Assembly (NCBI GenBank): GCA_963747535.1
Contig: CAVVFX010000001.1
Span: 124,001 to 188,000, forward strand
DNA from: CAVVFX01 sp963747535
Lineage (GTDB): Bacteria > Acidobacteriota > Terriglobia > Bryobacterales > Bryobacteraceae
Length of the DNA: 64,000 nucleotides
Direction of reading: 5' to 3'
Shown here: one piece after another, positions 26,645-35,518 of the stretch
Numbering within the stretch: position 1 is the stretch's first letter
Layout: each line of letters opens with the position of its first letter
Position numbers and translations under genes: made by a program
Notes under the pieces: generated by a model
Databases searched by the model: none
Told to the model about the DNA's origin: nothing
Seen by the model: only the letters and a program-made list of their open reading frames with translations

Positions 26645-27131
26645 CCTCGACTTCAGGACTGTGCGACGTTCAATACATTGTAACGAGGTCCGGAGTGTCG
26701 GCTACGGGCTTAGCTTCTCCGACATACTTGGCTGGTTGTCGCTATTTCGGGCCGCCTGGGTCAGTTTTGGCAAGCACGGGTGGGTAACTTCTCCGGTTCG
26801 CCGAAGGCCACTTTATCGCACGGTAGTTGTCCGAATGCAAGGCTGACTCAACGTGACCGCCAGCGTTGCTTAAACAAGCCCGCGCGCCACTACGGTAAGG
26901 TCAATTCAAACGAAAAGGTCAATTCAAACGAAAAAAGAGCCTCGTCGGAGAAATCTGTGAGTCACCGATATGCTCCCATGGGCGCGGGGCGCTTGGCTCG
27001 CGCAGCCCGCGAACCCGATTTGGGATAGCGCGGCTTCGGCTTTTCCTGTTCGTAGCCAGTTGCCTTTCGAACTAGTTTGCCCTCTCCGGTAAACGCTACG
27101 CCGTTTATCGAGGTAAGCAGCGGACGGCCTA
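26645..27131. other. Intergenic stretch with an 18-bp tandem repeat
   Basis: No gene supported in about 490 bases. It contains two perfect tandem copies of AAGGTCAATTCAAACGAA at 26897-26914 and 26915-26932. Confidence 0.6.
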
Positions 27132-27947
27132 CTACTTGGCGCAATGGCGGTTCAGAAATCGGAAGACGTCATTGGCCCAGACGGTGGATCCAAAATAGCC
27201 AAAGGAGTGGCCGTCTTGTGTGGAGTTGCCGTAAGGGGGATAGATCTTGACCTCGTACGTCTTGCGCGCGTCCTTCATCACTGCCGAGAGAGTCTTGCTC
27301 GGTGATAGGTCGTAGTCGTTCGCGGCCTGGAAAAAGAAGATTGGCGCATGTGCATTTCGAACCGCACGAGTCATACGCACTTGTAACTCGGGCGCCTGTG
27401 CCCAACTTTGGGCGCCCCCGGCTGAATCGATGGCCGCGCAGTAATTCCCTTGTTCGGCGCCCAGCACAGTCTCGATGCCACCGAATGAGGTCCCGGCCAC
27501 AGCGATGCGATCCGGCTCAACGAAGCTCTGCTTTCGCAACCACGCAAGGGCCGCCAACTGATCGTTCAGGTGATCTGTCTCCAGCAACCGGATCATTTCC
27601 GCGGCACCCGCGGAGATGCCGCCTTTCTTCTCGGCCGCATCGATCTGATCGCCGATGTATGGACCCGCCGAGGCACTCAGTCCTTGGCCTCTCCGGTAGG
27701 GTCCCAAGAACACCCATCCATGGCTCGCGAATACCGGACCGAGTGCGTCGAATGCCGACTTGCTCACCATTCCAGCGGCGCTCCCGTGGTTATAAACGAC
27801 AGCGGGGAAAGGTCCTGGTCCTTCCGGCTTGTACAACACTCCGTGAAGTGTGATGTCCCCGCTAGGAAACGCGACGATATCTGCTGCGGACAGAACCAGG
27901 GGCGAAAGCAGCAATGAGAAGAGGATCAAGAAACCATGTCTAGTCAT
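27132..27947 (-). CDS. Secreted alpha/beta hydrolase (dienelactone-hydrolase-like)
   Basis: The 271-residue product starts MTRHGFLILFSLLLSPLVLS, a signal peptide; an upstream start at 28025 would bury it. The fold is shown by VYKPEGPGPFPAVVYNHGSA (oxyanion region), GWVFLGPYRRGQGLS, the nucleophile elbow AVAGTSFGGIE (Ser) and the late His in STQDGHSFGYFG; APIFFFQAANDYDLSPSKTL supplies the Asp. It probably cleaves esters or small amides in the periplasm; the substrate is unknown. Its ATG overlaps the stop of a preceding gene fragment (ATGA), showing former operon coupling. Confidence 0.82.
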   Translation of the reverse strand: MTRHGFLILFSLLLSPLVLSAADIVAFPSGDITLHGVLYKPEGPGPFPAVVYNHGSAAGMVSKSAFDALGPVFASHGWVFLGPYRRGQGLSASAGPYIGDQIDAAEKKGGISAGAAEMIRLLETDHLNDQLAALAWLRKQSFVEPDRIAVAGTSFGGIETVLGAEQGNYCAAIDSAGGAQSWAQAPELQVRMTRAVRNAHAPIFFFQAANDYDLSPSKTLSAVMKDARKTYEVKIYPPYGNSTQDGHSFGYFGSTVWANDVFRFLNRHCAK

Positions 27948-28147
27948 CTCTTCATCAATTCTAGCCCGAGGACCGCCCAAAACGAGCTTCGCAGATCGGA
28001 ATCCAGCTTGACCCGCCCGTGCCACTCGCCTAAGGCGACAATGTCGGCTTGATCGAACGCGGAAATCAGGGTTCGGACAATCGCGTCCAAACCCGCGGCC
28101 TCTCCGGGCAAACGCAGCTTCGGCGGCTGGCTAGGTAAACGCTTCAC
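27944..28147 (-). pseudogene. Fragment of an erythromycin-esterase/ChaN-like protein
   Basis: A 67-codon frame reads GLDAIVRTLISAFDQADIVA and LGEWHGRVKLDSDLR before turning unrelated and stopping on the hydrolase ATG. The ALGExHG stretch recalls the N-terminus of an Acidobacteria protein family with an erythromycin-esterase-like fold. It is too short to be functional. Assignment is from memory and tentative. Confidence 0.35.
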
Positions 28148-28174
28148 GACTTATGGGGAGAGACTCATACTGGT

Positions 28175-28795
28175 CTATTCCTGTCGCAGTGCAACCACGG
28201 GATCCACTCCCGCTGCACGGGACGCCGGGACGTAACATGCAAGCAGCGTGATAATTCCGAGCGCGACGATGACACCGAGATAGGTAAGGGGGTCGTTTGG
28301 CTTCACTTCGAACAACATGGTAGTCAGAAAGCGGGTTGTCGCGATAGAAGCAGCCGCGCCAAGACCAACACCGATACACGCCAAGGCTAGGCCTTGGCGA
28401 ACAACCATCCAAACCATGGTCGCGGTATTGGCGCCAAGTGCCATCCGAAGGCTAATCTCGCCGGCTCTTTGGCCTACCGTAAATGTCATGACCCCATATA
28501 CGCCGGCCATCGCCAGACAAAGGGCGATACAGGCGAAACCGGAAATCAGCAGGGTACGAAATCTCGGCGTGCTGACGTCCTGGTAGAGCGATTCTTCCAT
28601 GGTAGTGAACTTGACCGGAACGTCGGCTGAACGTCGGCCCACTTTCTGTCGCAACAGATTCTCGAGCGCCTCGGGAGCAGCGGCGGACCTAACGATTACC
28701 CGCAGTGCGGTTCCTGCACCGTCGGTATGCTGGTCGTATGGTATAAAGATCTCGGGCGCCGGAGGTCTTGTCACGATCCATTGACGCATGTTTCC
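28175..28795 (-). pseudogene. C-terminal part of a MacB/FtsX-type ABC permease
   Basis: About 205 residues remain of the large duplicated permeases (~800 aa) common in Acidobacteria. The sequence includes ALENLLRQKVGRRSADVPVK, STPRFRTLLISGFACIALCL, AMAGVYGVMTFTVGQRAGEI (the hallmark GVYG...QR..EIGIR-like stretch), SLRMALGANTATMVWMVVRQ and CYVPASRAAGVDPVVALRQE at the true C-terminus. The N-terminal three quarters are missing; near 28795 the sequence passes into a different fragment on the other strand. Confidence 0.75.
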
Positions 28796-28975
28796 GACCG
28801 ATTCAGTCAAGCAGAATACGACGAGCGTCTGAAAACAGGCGTGGCGTTTTACAAAGTGATCCAGACCAAGCCAGGGCTGGTGACGCTGCGGATCCTGGTT
28901 CAGGATCACGGAAGCGGGTTGCTTGGCAGCCTGATCATTCCGGCCTCGCGGATTGCAGAGTTAGACGAGCGATGA
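28790..28975 (+). pseudogene. C-terminal fragment of a TIGR03436-type VWA protein
   Basis: The plus-strand frame reads DRFSQAEYDERLKTGVAFYK, then KPGLVTLRILVQDHGSGLLG and SLIIPASRIAELDE. The pattern GxxFxxxxxxxPGxxxLRxxVxDxxSGxxGSLxIP is the usual end of Acidobacteria VWA proteins. It faces the permease fragment head-on, so the junction is a rearrangement point. Confidence 0.45.
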
Positions 28976-29397
28976 GACGCTCTGCGCCAAGCTTGGCCCC
29001 CAAACGGAAAGGGAATCGAATTCGAAATCGCCAAAACGCAGCCGTCCGTTACCGCCGACGTCCATCCGGGAATCCTCTATTTGCAGTAGTTTACACCCTC
29101 AGGTCAGATGAGGATGTCCTCAGCGGGAACTCACGCGTCTGGCAATTGGTTGGACCGTATTCTCGATCCAATACTGATGAGGGCTTTATTGAGATTTGGC
29201 GGCGTCCCGTCACGGGCTGCGTTCGCCCTGGGAGACAAAACGAAGTTTCGCTCCTGCCGGCGGGCAGGATCAGGCGCATTGGATCAACAATGACATCAGT
29301 TGGGGATTGATTCAATGATAAGCCCATTGTAGTTTTTCTGTACTTCTGACACCATAAAGAGCCACCGGATACGGCGTGCACGCCGCTGTTAACCAAA
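28976..29397. other. Intergenic stretch, no gene seen
   Basis: About 420 bases. Frames are short and without motifs. A possible C-terminal scrap (GIEFEIAKTQPSVTADVHPG, plus strand, ~29015-29090) ends in a stop but is not recognisable. Confidence 0.4.
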
Positions 29398-29756
29398 CGC
29401 GCATCCGTAGGCGGAGACTCTGAGACACGACGGTTATCGGCCTGGGAAGAGGTGACCGGTTCCGGCCGATGGATACTCGCGGGCAGCTTTGAGAGCACCG
29501 CTTTGCCACAGTGTTGGCCATTTCCAGCAAGTCCCGCCCGAGCCGCTGTCAACCAGGAGGCCAGAGAGAGTTCGAAGTCGGAGCTATCTGCCTCCCCAAA
29601 TGGGTTTCGCGCCAAGGACCTTTTGGTTAACAACCAAGTGTTTGAAACCTTGTGGTAGAGAACATTCTCCCGTTTCTCGGCCTTATCCCTTTTCGCCAGG
29701 CACGGAAAGCGGTCTCTCAACCATGACGACGAAGATTATGCGGCACTTGTCCCATC
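29398..29756 (+). repeat. Dispersed repeat R1, copy A
   Basis: This stretch matches 43427-43806 over its whole length (roughly 80-85 percent by eye). It starts GTTAACCAAACGCGCA, continues GGAGACTCTGAGA and includes a near-identical block around GGTTTCGCGCCAAGGACC and GGTTAACAACCAAGTGTTTG. Partial copies lie at 44289-44493 and 43005-43043. Frames inside differ between copies, so it does not look protein-coding. Confidence 0.75.
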
Positions 29757-29870
29757 CGCCAACCCAACACACACGCCACCCGTCGATGCGATCACCGACG
29801 CTGGCACGCTGGAACAGACGCAGGAACTTGGTTTCTATTTCCATAGCCACCCATGGATCGCTCTGTTCCT

Positions 29871-29948
29871 TCGGACAGTCAAGGCGGCGACCTACTTACG
29901 CCGGAGTAGCTCGCTTTGTCGCCGTTGCGCCTTGACCAAGCTGTCCGA
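29871..29948. repeat. Three-block interrupted inverted repeat
   Basis: Left arm TCGGACAG, TCAAGGCG, GCGAC (29871-29891); right arm GTCGC (29918), CGCCTTGA (29928-29935), CTGTCCGA (29941-29948). The right arm carries extra bases between blocks, so the folded strand has bulges on one side. It lies just before the DUF2924-like gene fragment. Confidence 0.5.
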
Positions 29949-30033
29949 TTCCTTCCTCGTTTTAGCCCTTGCCTGTGCGGCACCGAAGAGCGTTCATATG
30001 ACTGTGGTTGACCACAAGGAGAGTGAAGGAACT

Positions 30034-30170
30034 ATGGAAACTGCGGTTTTGATGGAAATTGAGAATCTGCGCAGGGCAAGCCTGGCGACCCTGCGCGAGA
30101 AGTTCCGGGAGGTGTTTCAGGAGGAAACGCGTTCCCGGCACCGGGAACATCTGTTCCGGCCGAGGCCCGT
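30034..30170 (+). pseudogene. DUF2924-like fragment
   Basis: From ATG 30034 the frame reads METAVLMEIENLRRASLATL and REKFREVFQEETRSRHREHL. This is the start of the DUF2924 family, small proteins usually found beside site-specific recombinases in phages and integrated elements. At ~30170 it breaks off into the opposite-strand histidine-kinase fragment. GAAGGA precedes the start. Confidence 0.6.
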
Positions 30171-30173
30171 GCC

Positions 30174-30612
30174 TTTGCCCGGAGACTTGGTGGTGAAGAA
30201 CGGTTCAAATAAGTGGGCGAGGGTATCGGTATCCATGCCGGTACCTGTATCGCTCACCGCGAGCTGAACATACGGCCCCGGCTGGACGTCCCGATGGCTG
30301 CGTGCGTAAGACGCATCGATGTCCACGTTGGCGGTTTCGATCGTTAGCGTTCCGCCATCAGGCATCGCGTCCTGCCCATTCATCGCGAGATTGAGCAGGA
30401 TCTGCTGAATTTGTACCGGATCGGTCTTCACCACGCCGATGTCAGGCGCCAGCGCCAGGTTTAAGGCGATGTCTTCCCGAATGATGCGGCGGAGCATACG
30501 GTGAATCTCGGTAAGCTCGACGTTCACGCTGATCATTCGCGGCTGCATGATCTGCTTGCGGCCGAAAGCCAGCAGTTGTCTGGTCAGGGCCGCGGCTCGC
30601 AGGGCAAGTAGC
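30174..30612 (-). pseudogene. Histidine kinase fragment (ATPase domain)
   Basis: The frame reads RAAALTRQLLAFGRKQ, then VVKTDPVQIQQILLNLAMNG-QDAMPDGG (N box), QLAVSDTGTGMDTDTLAHLF (G1) and EPFFTTKSPGKGTGLG (F and G2 boxes), where it stops abruptly. The phospho-acceptor His region and sensor domains upstream, and the last part of the ATPase domain, are absent. Confidence 0.7.
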
Positions 30613-30738
30613 CACACCCAAATCATTTTTCCGTTTCTGTCGACGGTTCCCCCGACGTTTTTCTTGATCCCGCGGCTTGGCGCATGAAGGCCGGACTGTG
30701 CCTTGGGGGCGCAAACACGAACAGAAGGAGACATCAAC

Positions 30739-31097
30739 ATGGATCTCATCACCGCAGAACTCCGCGAGCGCCTGCTTGAGAACGGCCGCACGAACGCCGC
30801 TCGCATCGCTGACGATGGCAATACGATCGACTTCCGCCCCGTCGTGAAGCTCTTCACGCCGGATGCAAACTGCACGTGGCTTTTGTCCGAGATCGATCCC
30901 GATAATCCGGATATCGCTTTCGGTCTTTGCGACCTCGGCATGGTTCTCCCGAACTCGGCTCTGTCAGCCTGTCGGAAATCGCTGCCGTGCGCGGACCTCT
31001 CCAACTTGCTGTAGAACGTGACGTGTTCTTCGAAGCCACCAAGACAATCACCGCCTATGCCGACGAAGCCCGCCGGCTCGGCCACACCAACGCATGA
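30739..31097 (+). pseudogene. DUF2958 protein, one frameshift
   Basis: From ATG 30739 (AAGGAG 8 bases before) the frame reads MDLITAELRERLLENGRTNA, DDGNTIDFRPVVKLFTPDAN and IAFGLCDLGM. A one-base loss near 30942 in ATGG(G)TTCT shifts the frame; the other frame continues SPELGSVSLSEIAAVRGPLQ, VERDVFFEATKTITAYADEA and RRLGHTNA, ending at 31097. That is a complete DUF2958 protein of ~119 residues. The family is typical of plasmids and integrative elements; its function is unknown. Confidence 0.75.
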
Positions 31098-31106
31098 GGT
31101 AAAGGA

Positions 31107-31229
31107 ATGAAGATCAAATCAGGATACGCGGTTTATTCTCCTCAAACCCCGCACGGCCGGAATCTGATCGCATTGCACGACCTCACGCCTGAGGACCTCG
31201 ACACCGCCATCGATTTATTCGAGCAGTAG
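31107..31229 (+). CDS. 40-residue protein following DUF2958
   Basis: A 41-codon frame starts at ATG 31107, 9 bases after the DUF2958 stop, with GAGGT upstream. The product has a balanced soluble composition: KSGYAVYSPQTPHGRNLIAL and TPEDLDTAIDLFEQ. I recognise no family, but close coupling and normal codon use support a real gene of the same mobile module. Confidence 0.45.
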   Translation: MKIKSGYAVYSPQTPHGRNLIALHDLTPEDLDTAIDLFEQ

Positions 31230-31309
31230 GAGCGCGTGACTATCGGTACCAGAATCGGATTGGGCGCCGACGGGTTTTTCGCATCGAAGCGCGAAAACTG
31301 GACACCCCA

Positions 31310-31548
31310 CATGCCCGGAGCTTTCAGAAATCTCCAAAAACTGGGCCGCAGAGCCCCTCGATAGTTACTCCAAAATCCTGAACTTCATCCGCCACACCGG
31401 AACCAGAACCGGCCTTGTCGTTTCGGCTTACCTAGACCGAAAACAGTACCTGACCGGGGACTCACCCACTCCGCATCAGATCGGCCAGCTTTGCATCAAA
31501 CGAAATCCGACTCTGCCCGCCTGGAACTATACGATTGGCCCGATGTAA
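31310..31548 (+). pseudogene. C-terminal fragment of an ISAzo13-like transposase
   Basis: The plus-strand frame ends SEISKNWAAEPLDSYSKILN, FIRHTGTRTGLVVSAYLDRK, QYLTG and PAWNYTIGPM before TAA 31546. The pattern (NWxxxPLxSxxxIxxxIxxTxTxTGLxVxAxLDxxxYxTG...WNYTI) is the C-terminus of ISAzo13/Rhodopirellula-type DDE transposases. The catalytic part is missing, so this is an IS relic. Confidence 0.6.
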
Positions 31549-31785
31549 ATCTATTGTTGAGTGAGCCCTAAGGACGATAGCATACTTACCGCCCGACAAA
31601 GGGTATTTGATCAGTCCCCTGGCGATAGGCGCCTTCATTGCCATGTCGGCCCGCGCTAACTCGGGCGCAAGTGCTGCCACTGGGCATCGGCGCCCGTGAT
31701 GCCTTCGGCGCTCACACGCCGAACCCTACTAAACCGCGTTAAGCGCGTAAATGGCGTTGAGCTTGATCTGAGTAGATCGAGATCC

Positions 31786-31984
31786 TTAGCGTCTGCCTTT
31801 CCGCCGCCTGTCGGTATCGACCATGATCTTCAGCAGCGTCGATACGGCGGGCAACGACGGCGCGACATCCTCGTCAGGGATTTCCTTCAGCAGGAAATCA
31901 TCGAGTTCTCGCCAGATGACTTTGGTCGGAAAAGCCGGTCGCCGCCGCGATTTCCGACAGCGGAAGCTGGGTTTCGCGAAGCAT
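31786..31984 (-). pseudogene. AraC-type DNA-binding fragment joined to unknown tail
   Basis: On the minus strand MLRETQLPLSEIAAATGFSD-QSHLART (31984 to ~31905) is the second helix-turn-helix of AraC-family regulators. It then stops in frame, while another frame continues WRELDDFLLKEIPDEDVAPS-LPAVSTLLKIMVDTDRRRKG to TAA 31786, which looks like the true end of a different protein. Two fragments are fused here, directly after the DUF2490 gene. Confidence 0.4.
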
Positions 31985-31990
31985 GAGGCC

Positions 31991-32719
31991 TCACTTGCTT
32001 TTGCGTGGGACCTTAAACGCGAGCGAGATACCAACGATTTCGTTTGTGTCCCAGCCAGTGGGCAGGTTAACCGACTGCAATAAGTAGTAAGGCCGAATAG
32101 AAAACGAATCCGCGATCGGAAACCGGATTCCCACCTGGAAGCGGTTTTGGGTGTAGCTGCTGCCGCCGTTGGCGAAGGGGTTGTATCCGGGAACGATGAA
32201 GAACTCATTGTTCACGACGAGTACCGGACGCCTCGCCATGCGAAGCGGTAAAGTATAGTCGATGCCGGGTCGAAATCGAAGGCGAGCCGAAGCGGGACGA
32301 TCATCGGGAAATCGCCCCTCGATGAGCGTGCGGAGGTTATACCGCCACCGGCCCCTCGACGTACTGAGGGTAAGATTCAGCTGCAAGCGGTTTTCGTAAG
32401 CGATCGCAGGATTGCCCGGATAGCGCTGATACCGGTAAATCGGTATCAGCGTGAACCACGGCCGGAGGCGAAAAGCGACGCCACCCTGAACAAAGTACTC
32501 ATACAGGTTCGAGGCTCCTTCATCGAACCGTTCATGGAATTCGACTTCGAGAGACTTATTAGCAGAAAGGTCGGCGGAAATTCCCTGGTCGAGCCAAAGC
32601 CCTATCTGTTTATCGTCCTCGGGATCCTCGGGCAGCGATTGCTGCTGCGCTCCTGCCGAAACGGCCAAAATGCAACTGCACAGGACCGGTAGCAACCATA
32701 CTATGCGACGGTTCGTCAT
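31991..32719 (-). CDS. DUF2490 outer-membrane-like protein
   Basis: The 242-residue product starts MTNRRIVWLLPVLCSCILAV with cleavage after SAGA; start 32719 puts the signal at the N-terminus. The mature part has alternating short strands with aromatic ends (LEVEFHERFDEGASNLYEYF, RLRPWFTLIPIYRYQRYPGN, GRWRYNLRTLIEGRFPDDRP, NNEFFIVPGYNPFANGG, ADSFSIRPYYLLQS), as in DUF2490 proteins, probably a small outer-membrane beta-barrel. It ends in FKVPRKSK without the usual terminal aromatic residue. Function unknown. It is one of the few intact genes in this decayed stretch. Confidence 0.72.
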   Translation of the reverse strand: MTNRRIVWLLPVLCSCILAVSAGAQQQSLPEDPEDDKQIGLWLDQGISADLSANKSLEVEFHERFDEGASNLYEYFVQGGVAFRLRPWFTLIPIYRYQRYPGNPAIAYENRLQLNLTLSTSRGRWRYNLRTLIEGRFPDDRPASARLRFRPGIDYTLPLRMARRPVLVVNNEFFIVPGYNPFANGGSSYTQNRFQVGIRFPIADSFSIRPYYLLQSVNLPTGWDTNEIVGISLAFKVPRKSK

Positions 32720-33003
32720 TCGCCTAACCGTGGGACCGTCTCCCACGCCCCCGCCGGGAGGATCATTCAGCCGTTCGTTGGAACCGAACCACGACTTCCA
32801 GTCTGGTCTCGTAGGCACCCTCGGACTCCCAAATCGCTGTCAGCGGGGTTCACACTGCGACAGGAACCAAAACGTTGTCGGCCGCCGCAATTTCTCTGCA
32901 GCCACGGAAAAGATCGCGCGCTTCCGATTGCAGTAGATCGATGTCATGATCCGCTCGAATGGGACTCTTGACCAAGTGGTTCGACTTATGGACCAGGCCT
33001 GCT

Positions 33004-33488
33004 TTATTCGGATTCGCCCGACCTCTCTATCCGCACGTTGGCCAGTCGAAGCGGCTTCTGTCCGTAGTGTTCTATTTCCAGTTCATTCTTCTTGTTGAAT
33101 TTGATCTTGCATATGGGGGCGAGTGTTCCTGTTCCTTTGCCGCCAGTGTCGCCCGGGCAAAGCGAAAGCTGTTCCCCACCAAGCCCATCGGAGGTACACG
33201 TCCCACATCTTTCGTTTTGTCGAAGGCCTTCGCCAGGCCGTCCGGGTCGTTCTCGCGCAACGTGTCAGTGTAGTCCTTAACCTGCTGGTCCGACGTCCGA
33301 TCCGTGCTGTAAACTGTGAAGCCAAAGCTCTTGCCCGCCGCAGCCGCTTGCCCATGTGCTGTTCCCGCAAACTGCAACGGCAAGACAAAACGGGAGTCCG
33401 TGTCCGCACTCCGCGCCATCAGGCTGGCCGCCGCGCACACCGGAGTGACTGCCAGCATGAGTAACTGTCTTAACGTCTTCAGCCGCAT
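33004..33488 (-). pseudogene. Secreted Acidobacteria protein of unknown role, broken
   Basis: The first frame starts at ATG 33488 (AGGAAG upstream) with a signal peptide (LMLAVTPVCAAASLMA), then TDSRFVLPLQFAGTAHGQAA and SDQQVKDYTDTLRENDPDGL, AKAFDKTKDVGRVPPMGLVG. After an internal loss near 33115 a second frame gives KIKFNKKNELEIEHYGQKPL-RLANVRIERSGESE to TAA 33004. The two ends match one Acidobacteria family I know only as hypothetical. About 100 residues between them appear deleted. Confidence 0.55.
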
Positions 33489-33518
33489 CGTTCTTCCTGA
33501 TCCATCCATCCTCGCCGT

Positions 33519-34259
33519 TTACGCGAGGAACTCAACCAATCCGGTCTCGAGGTTGTACATCGAGCCTAAAATTTTTATGCTGCCGCTGGATTCGAGGTCA
33601 CGAAGCACAGGGCTCTTTTCCCGAATGTTAGCGATAGTCAGTGACACATTCGTTCGCGCCACAGCATCTACGAACGCGTAGTTTTTGGCCGAGCGCTCCC
33701 CCGTGTAGCGAGTGGATTCAACAGCCGGACGGATCTTAGCCAACAAAGCCGTGAGATTGCCGAGCTGCACTCCTTCAATGGCACCCTTGATAGCGCCGCA
33801 GGCGGTGTGGCCCATGACAAGCACGACTTTCGAGCCTGCTACCTTGCAAGCGAATTCCATGCTGCCCAATATGTCCTCGTCAGCAACGTTGCCTGCCACA
33901 CGACCACTGAAGATATAGCCAATTCCAAAGTCGAGAAGCAACTCGGCAGGTGTTCGCGAGTCAACACAGCCGAAGACAATCGCGGCAGGATACTGTCCCT
34001 TCGCAGTCGCCTTAGCTTCGCGCATGAGATCGCGATGTTGCGGTTTGCCCGACCGGAAGCGTTCGTTGCCAGCTTTCATCTGCTGAATGATTTCATCGGG
34101 CGTCATCTTGTCTCGCTGTTCCTGCGTGAGATCCGCGCGTGCCAACCCGCTTTCCAGGCTTACCCCCACTACCCCGACAGCGGTCGCAACGCCAGCGGCC
34201 TTGCAAAAGGCCCGGCGGTCAAATCCCTTTCTTCCGTCGTTCAATTGTGAATGCTGCAT
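33519..34259 (-). CDS. Tat-exported beta-carbonic anhydrase
   Basis: The 246-residue product begins with a twin-arginine signal: FDRRAFCKAAGVATAVGVVG. The zinc and dyad motifs are present: VFGCVDSRTPAELL and VLVMGHTACGAIKGAI, with FSGRVAGNVADEDILGSMEF between. The length and order are normal. Export by the Tat route suggests folding with zinc before transport and a role in CO2/bicarbonate balance in the periplasm, complementing the cytoplasmic enzyme at 15166. AAGGAGCG lies before the ATG. Confidence 0.92.
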   Translation of the reverse strand: MQHSQLNDGRKGFDRRAFCKAAGVATAVGVVGVSLESGLARADLTQEQRDKMTPDEIIQQMKAGNERFRSGKPQHRDLMREAKATAKGQYPAAIVFGCVDSRTPAELLLDFGIGYIFSGRVAGNVADEDILGSMEFACKVAGSKVVLVMGHTACGAIKGAIEGVQLGNLTALLAKIRPAVESTRYTGERSAKNYAFVDAVARTNVSLTIANIREKSPVLRDLESSGSIKILGSMYNLETGLVEFLA

Positions 34260-34462
34260 CGCCGCGCTCCTTCGGTTTGAATTCTATACGTAGCGTGTCG
34301 CTCGGCTACCGGATTGCACCCGGATCACCGGCAACCCGCACGTCATGATATTTCTCCTTCGCTAAGGTGATGCCGACCTTGATGATGTGATTCATTATTT
34401 GTGGCATTGTCAACTTGGGGAGGGAACTGAAACACTGGTCACCAAACGGGCAGCCACTGAGA

Positions 34463-35215
34463 TCAGTCGTAATCGCGAATCAGCCGCCGCAGATATCGTC
34501 CGTTCAGCGCGATCACGTTGTCAGTCATCTCGCGGCGGCAGCTTCCGACCCAGCGCTCTGCAATCCCGTTTTGCCACGGCGTCCGAACACTCGTTCGCTT
34601 CGACTTGAGACTGGTTGCCTTAAGGAATTCCATCGCATACGGATTGAACTTGGAGTCGTTGCCGAAAATGGCATAACGATAGGGACCAGCCTCGGGAAAC
34701 GCTTCGCGCAGTTGTTGCACAACCCACTCAGCGGTCGGATGGCCGTGACGTTGAAGTGGAGGATTCGGCGGCGCCCGTGCTCGATCACAAAGAAGCAATA
34801 CAGGAGCTGGAAGGTCAGCGGGGGCACTGTGAAGAAATCGAAGGCGACGATTGCCTCGCGATGATTGGCGAGGAACGAGCCAACGTTTGGCCGGATGACC
34901 CCGGCGCGGCTGCAGGCGGCGGAGATATCGGCGACAGTGCGTTCGCAGACCGCGAAGCCAAGCTTCAGAATTTCCCCATGGATCCGGGGTGCACCCCAGT
35001 CTGCATTTTCCAACGCTATACGGAGGATCAGGTCCGAATTTCCGCGCTCACCTCGTGATCGCCACGGCGAATACAGACGAAAGCCAGTCCGATGCCATCC
35101 GACCACCGCCTCCGGTTTCACGATGAGAAGAACATCGGGCCACTCCGCGCGCCTTGCAGGGCCGAATTCTGGCGGGACTGGTTTCCGCCGAGCACGTCAG
35201 GCGCGAAGCGTGCCT
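34463..35215 (-). pseudogene. Integrase-type (rve) transposase, decayed
   Basis: Frames join into a DDE integrase-core transposase. The order is a degraded N-terminus (RRKPVPPEFGPA), KPEAVVGWHRTGFRLYSPWR, NADWGAPRIHGEILKLGF, FDFFTVPPLTFQLLYCFFVI and EHGRRRILHFNVT. After a shift near 34740 come HPTAEWVVQQLREAFPEAGP, AIFGNDSKFNPYAMEFLKAT and SVRTPWQNGIAERWVGSCRR (second Asp region and catalytic Glu). The type is widespread in Acidobacteria, related to IS481/IS3 integrase cores. No terminal inverted repeats were found by eye. Confidence 0.72.
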
Positions 35216-35518
35216 GGCTGATCACGCAGTTTTCATTGTGACCGCCGCTGCCCGTGTTCACGAAATTTATCGTCCCTTCCGGCTTAACGCCGAAGATTTG
35301 GACCGCAAGATTCGCGAGATCGCTGCTATCCGTGTAATACGTGACCGTTGTCTCTGGCGAAGTGTTCTGCCTGTAACACTGTGATCTCCTTTGTGATCAC
35401 CTGAACCCGTCATGCCACCTAAACGGGATGCAGCGTCTTGCCTCGCTATCGCCTGGTTGAAGGCAGGTTGCCCGGGCCTGTACGATCCGCTGCATGACCC
35501 ATAGAAGCGAGTGATGTC
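35216..35518. other. Intergenic stretch with an unrecognised coding relic
   Basis: A minus-strand frame (about 35375 down to 35130, partly under the transposase) reads TSPETTVTYYTDSSDLANLA, VQIFGVKPEGTINFVNTGSG and GHNENCVISQARFAPDVLGG before a stop. It looks like real protein sequence but has no start in frame and no family I know. AAGGAG at ~35385 precedes a short frame that shifts into it. Confidence 0.35.

Noticed and set aside
26897..26932. CRISPR-like repeats
   Set aside because: Only two directly abutting 18-bp units, without spacers or cas genes.
29871..29948. Integron attC site
   Set aside because: The folded arms lack the conserved outer core sites (RYYYAAC/GTTRRRY), and no integrase is near.
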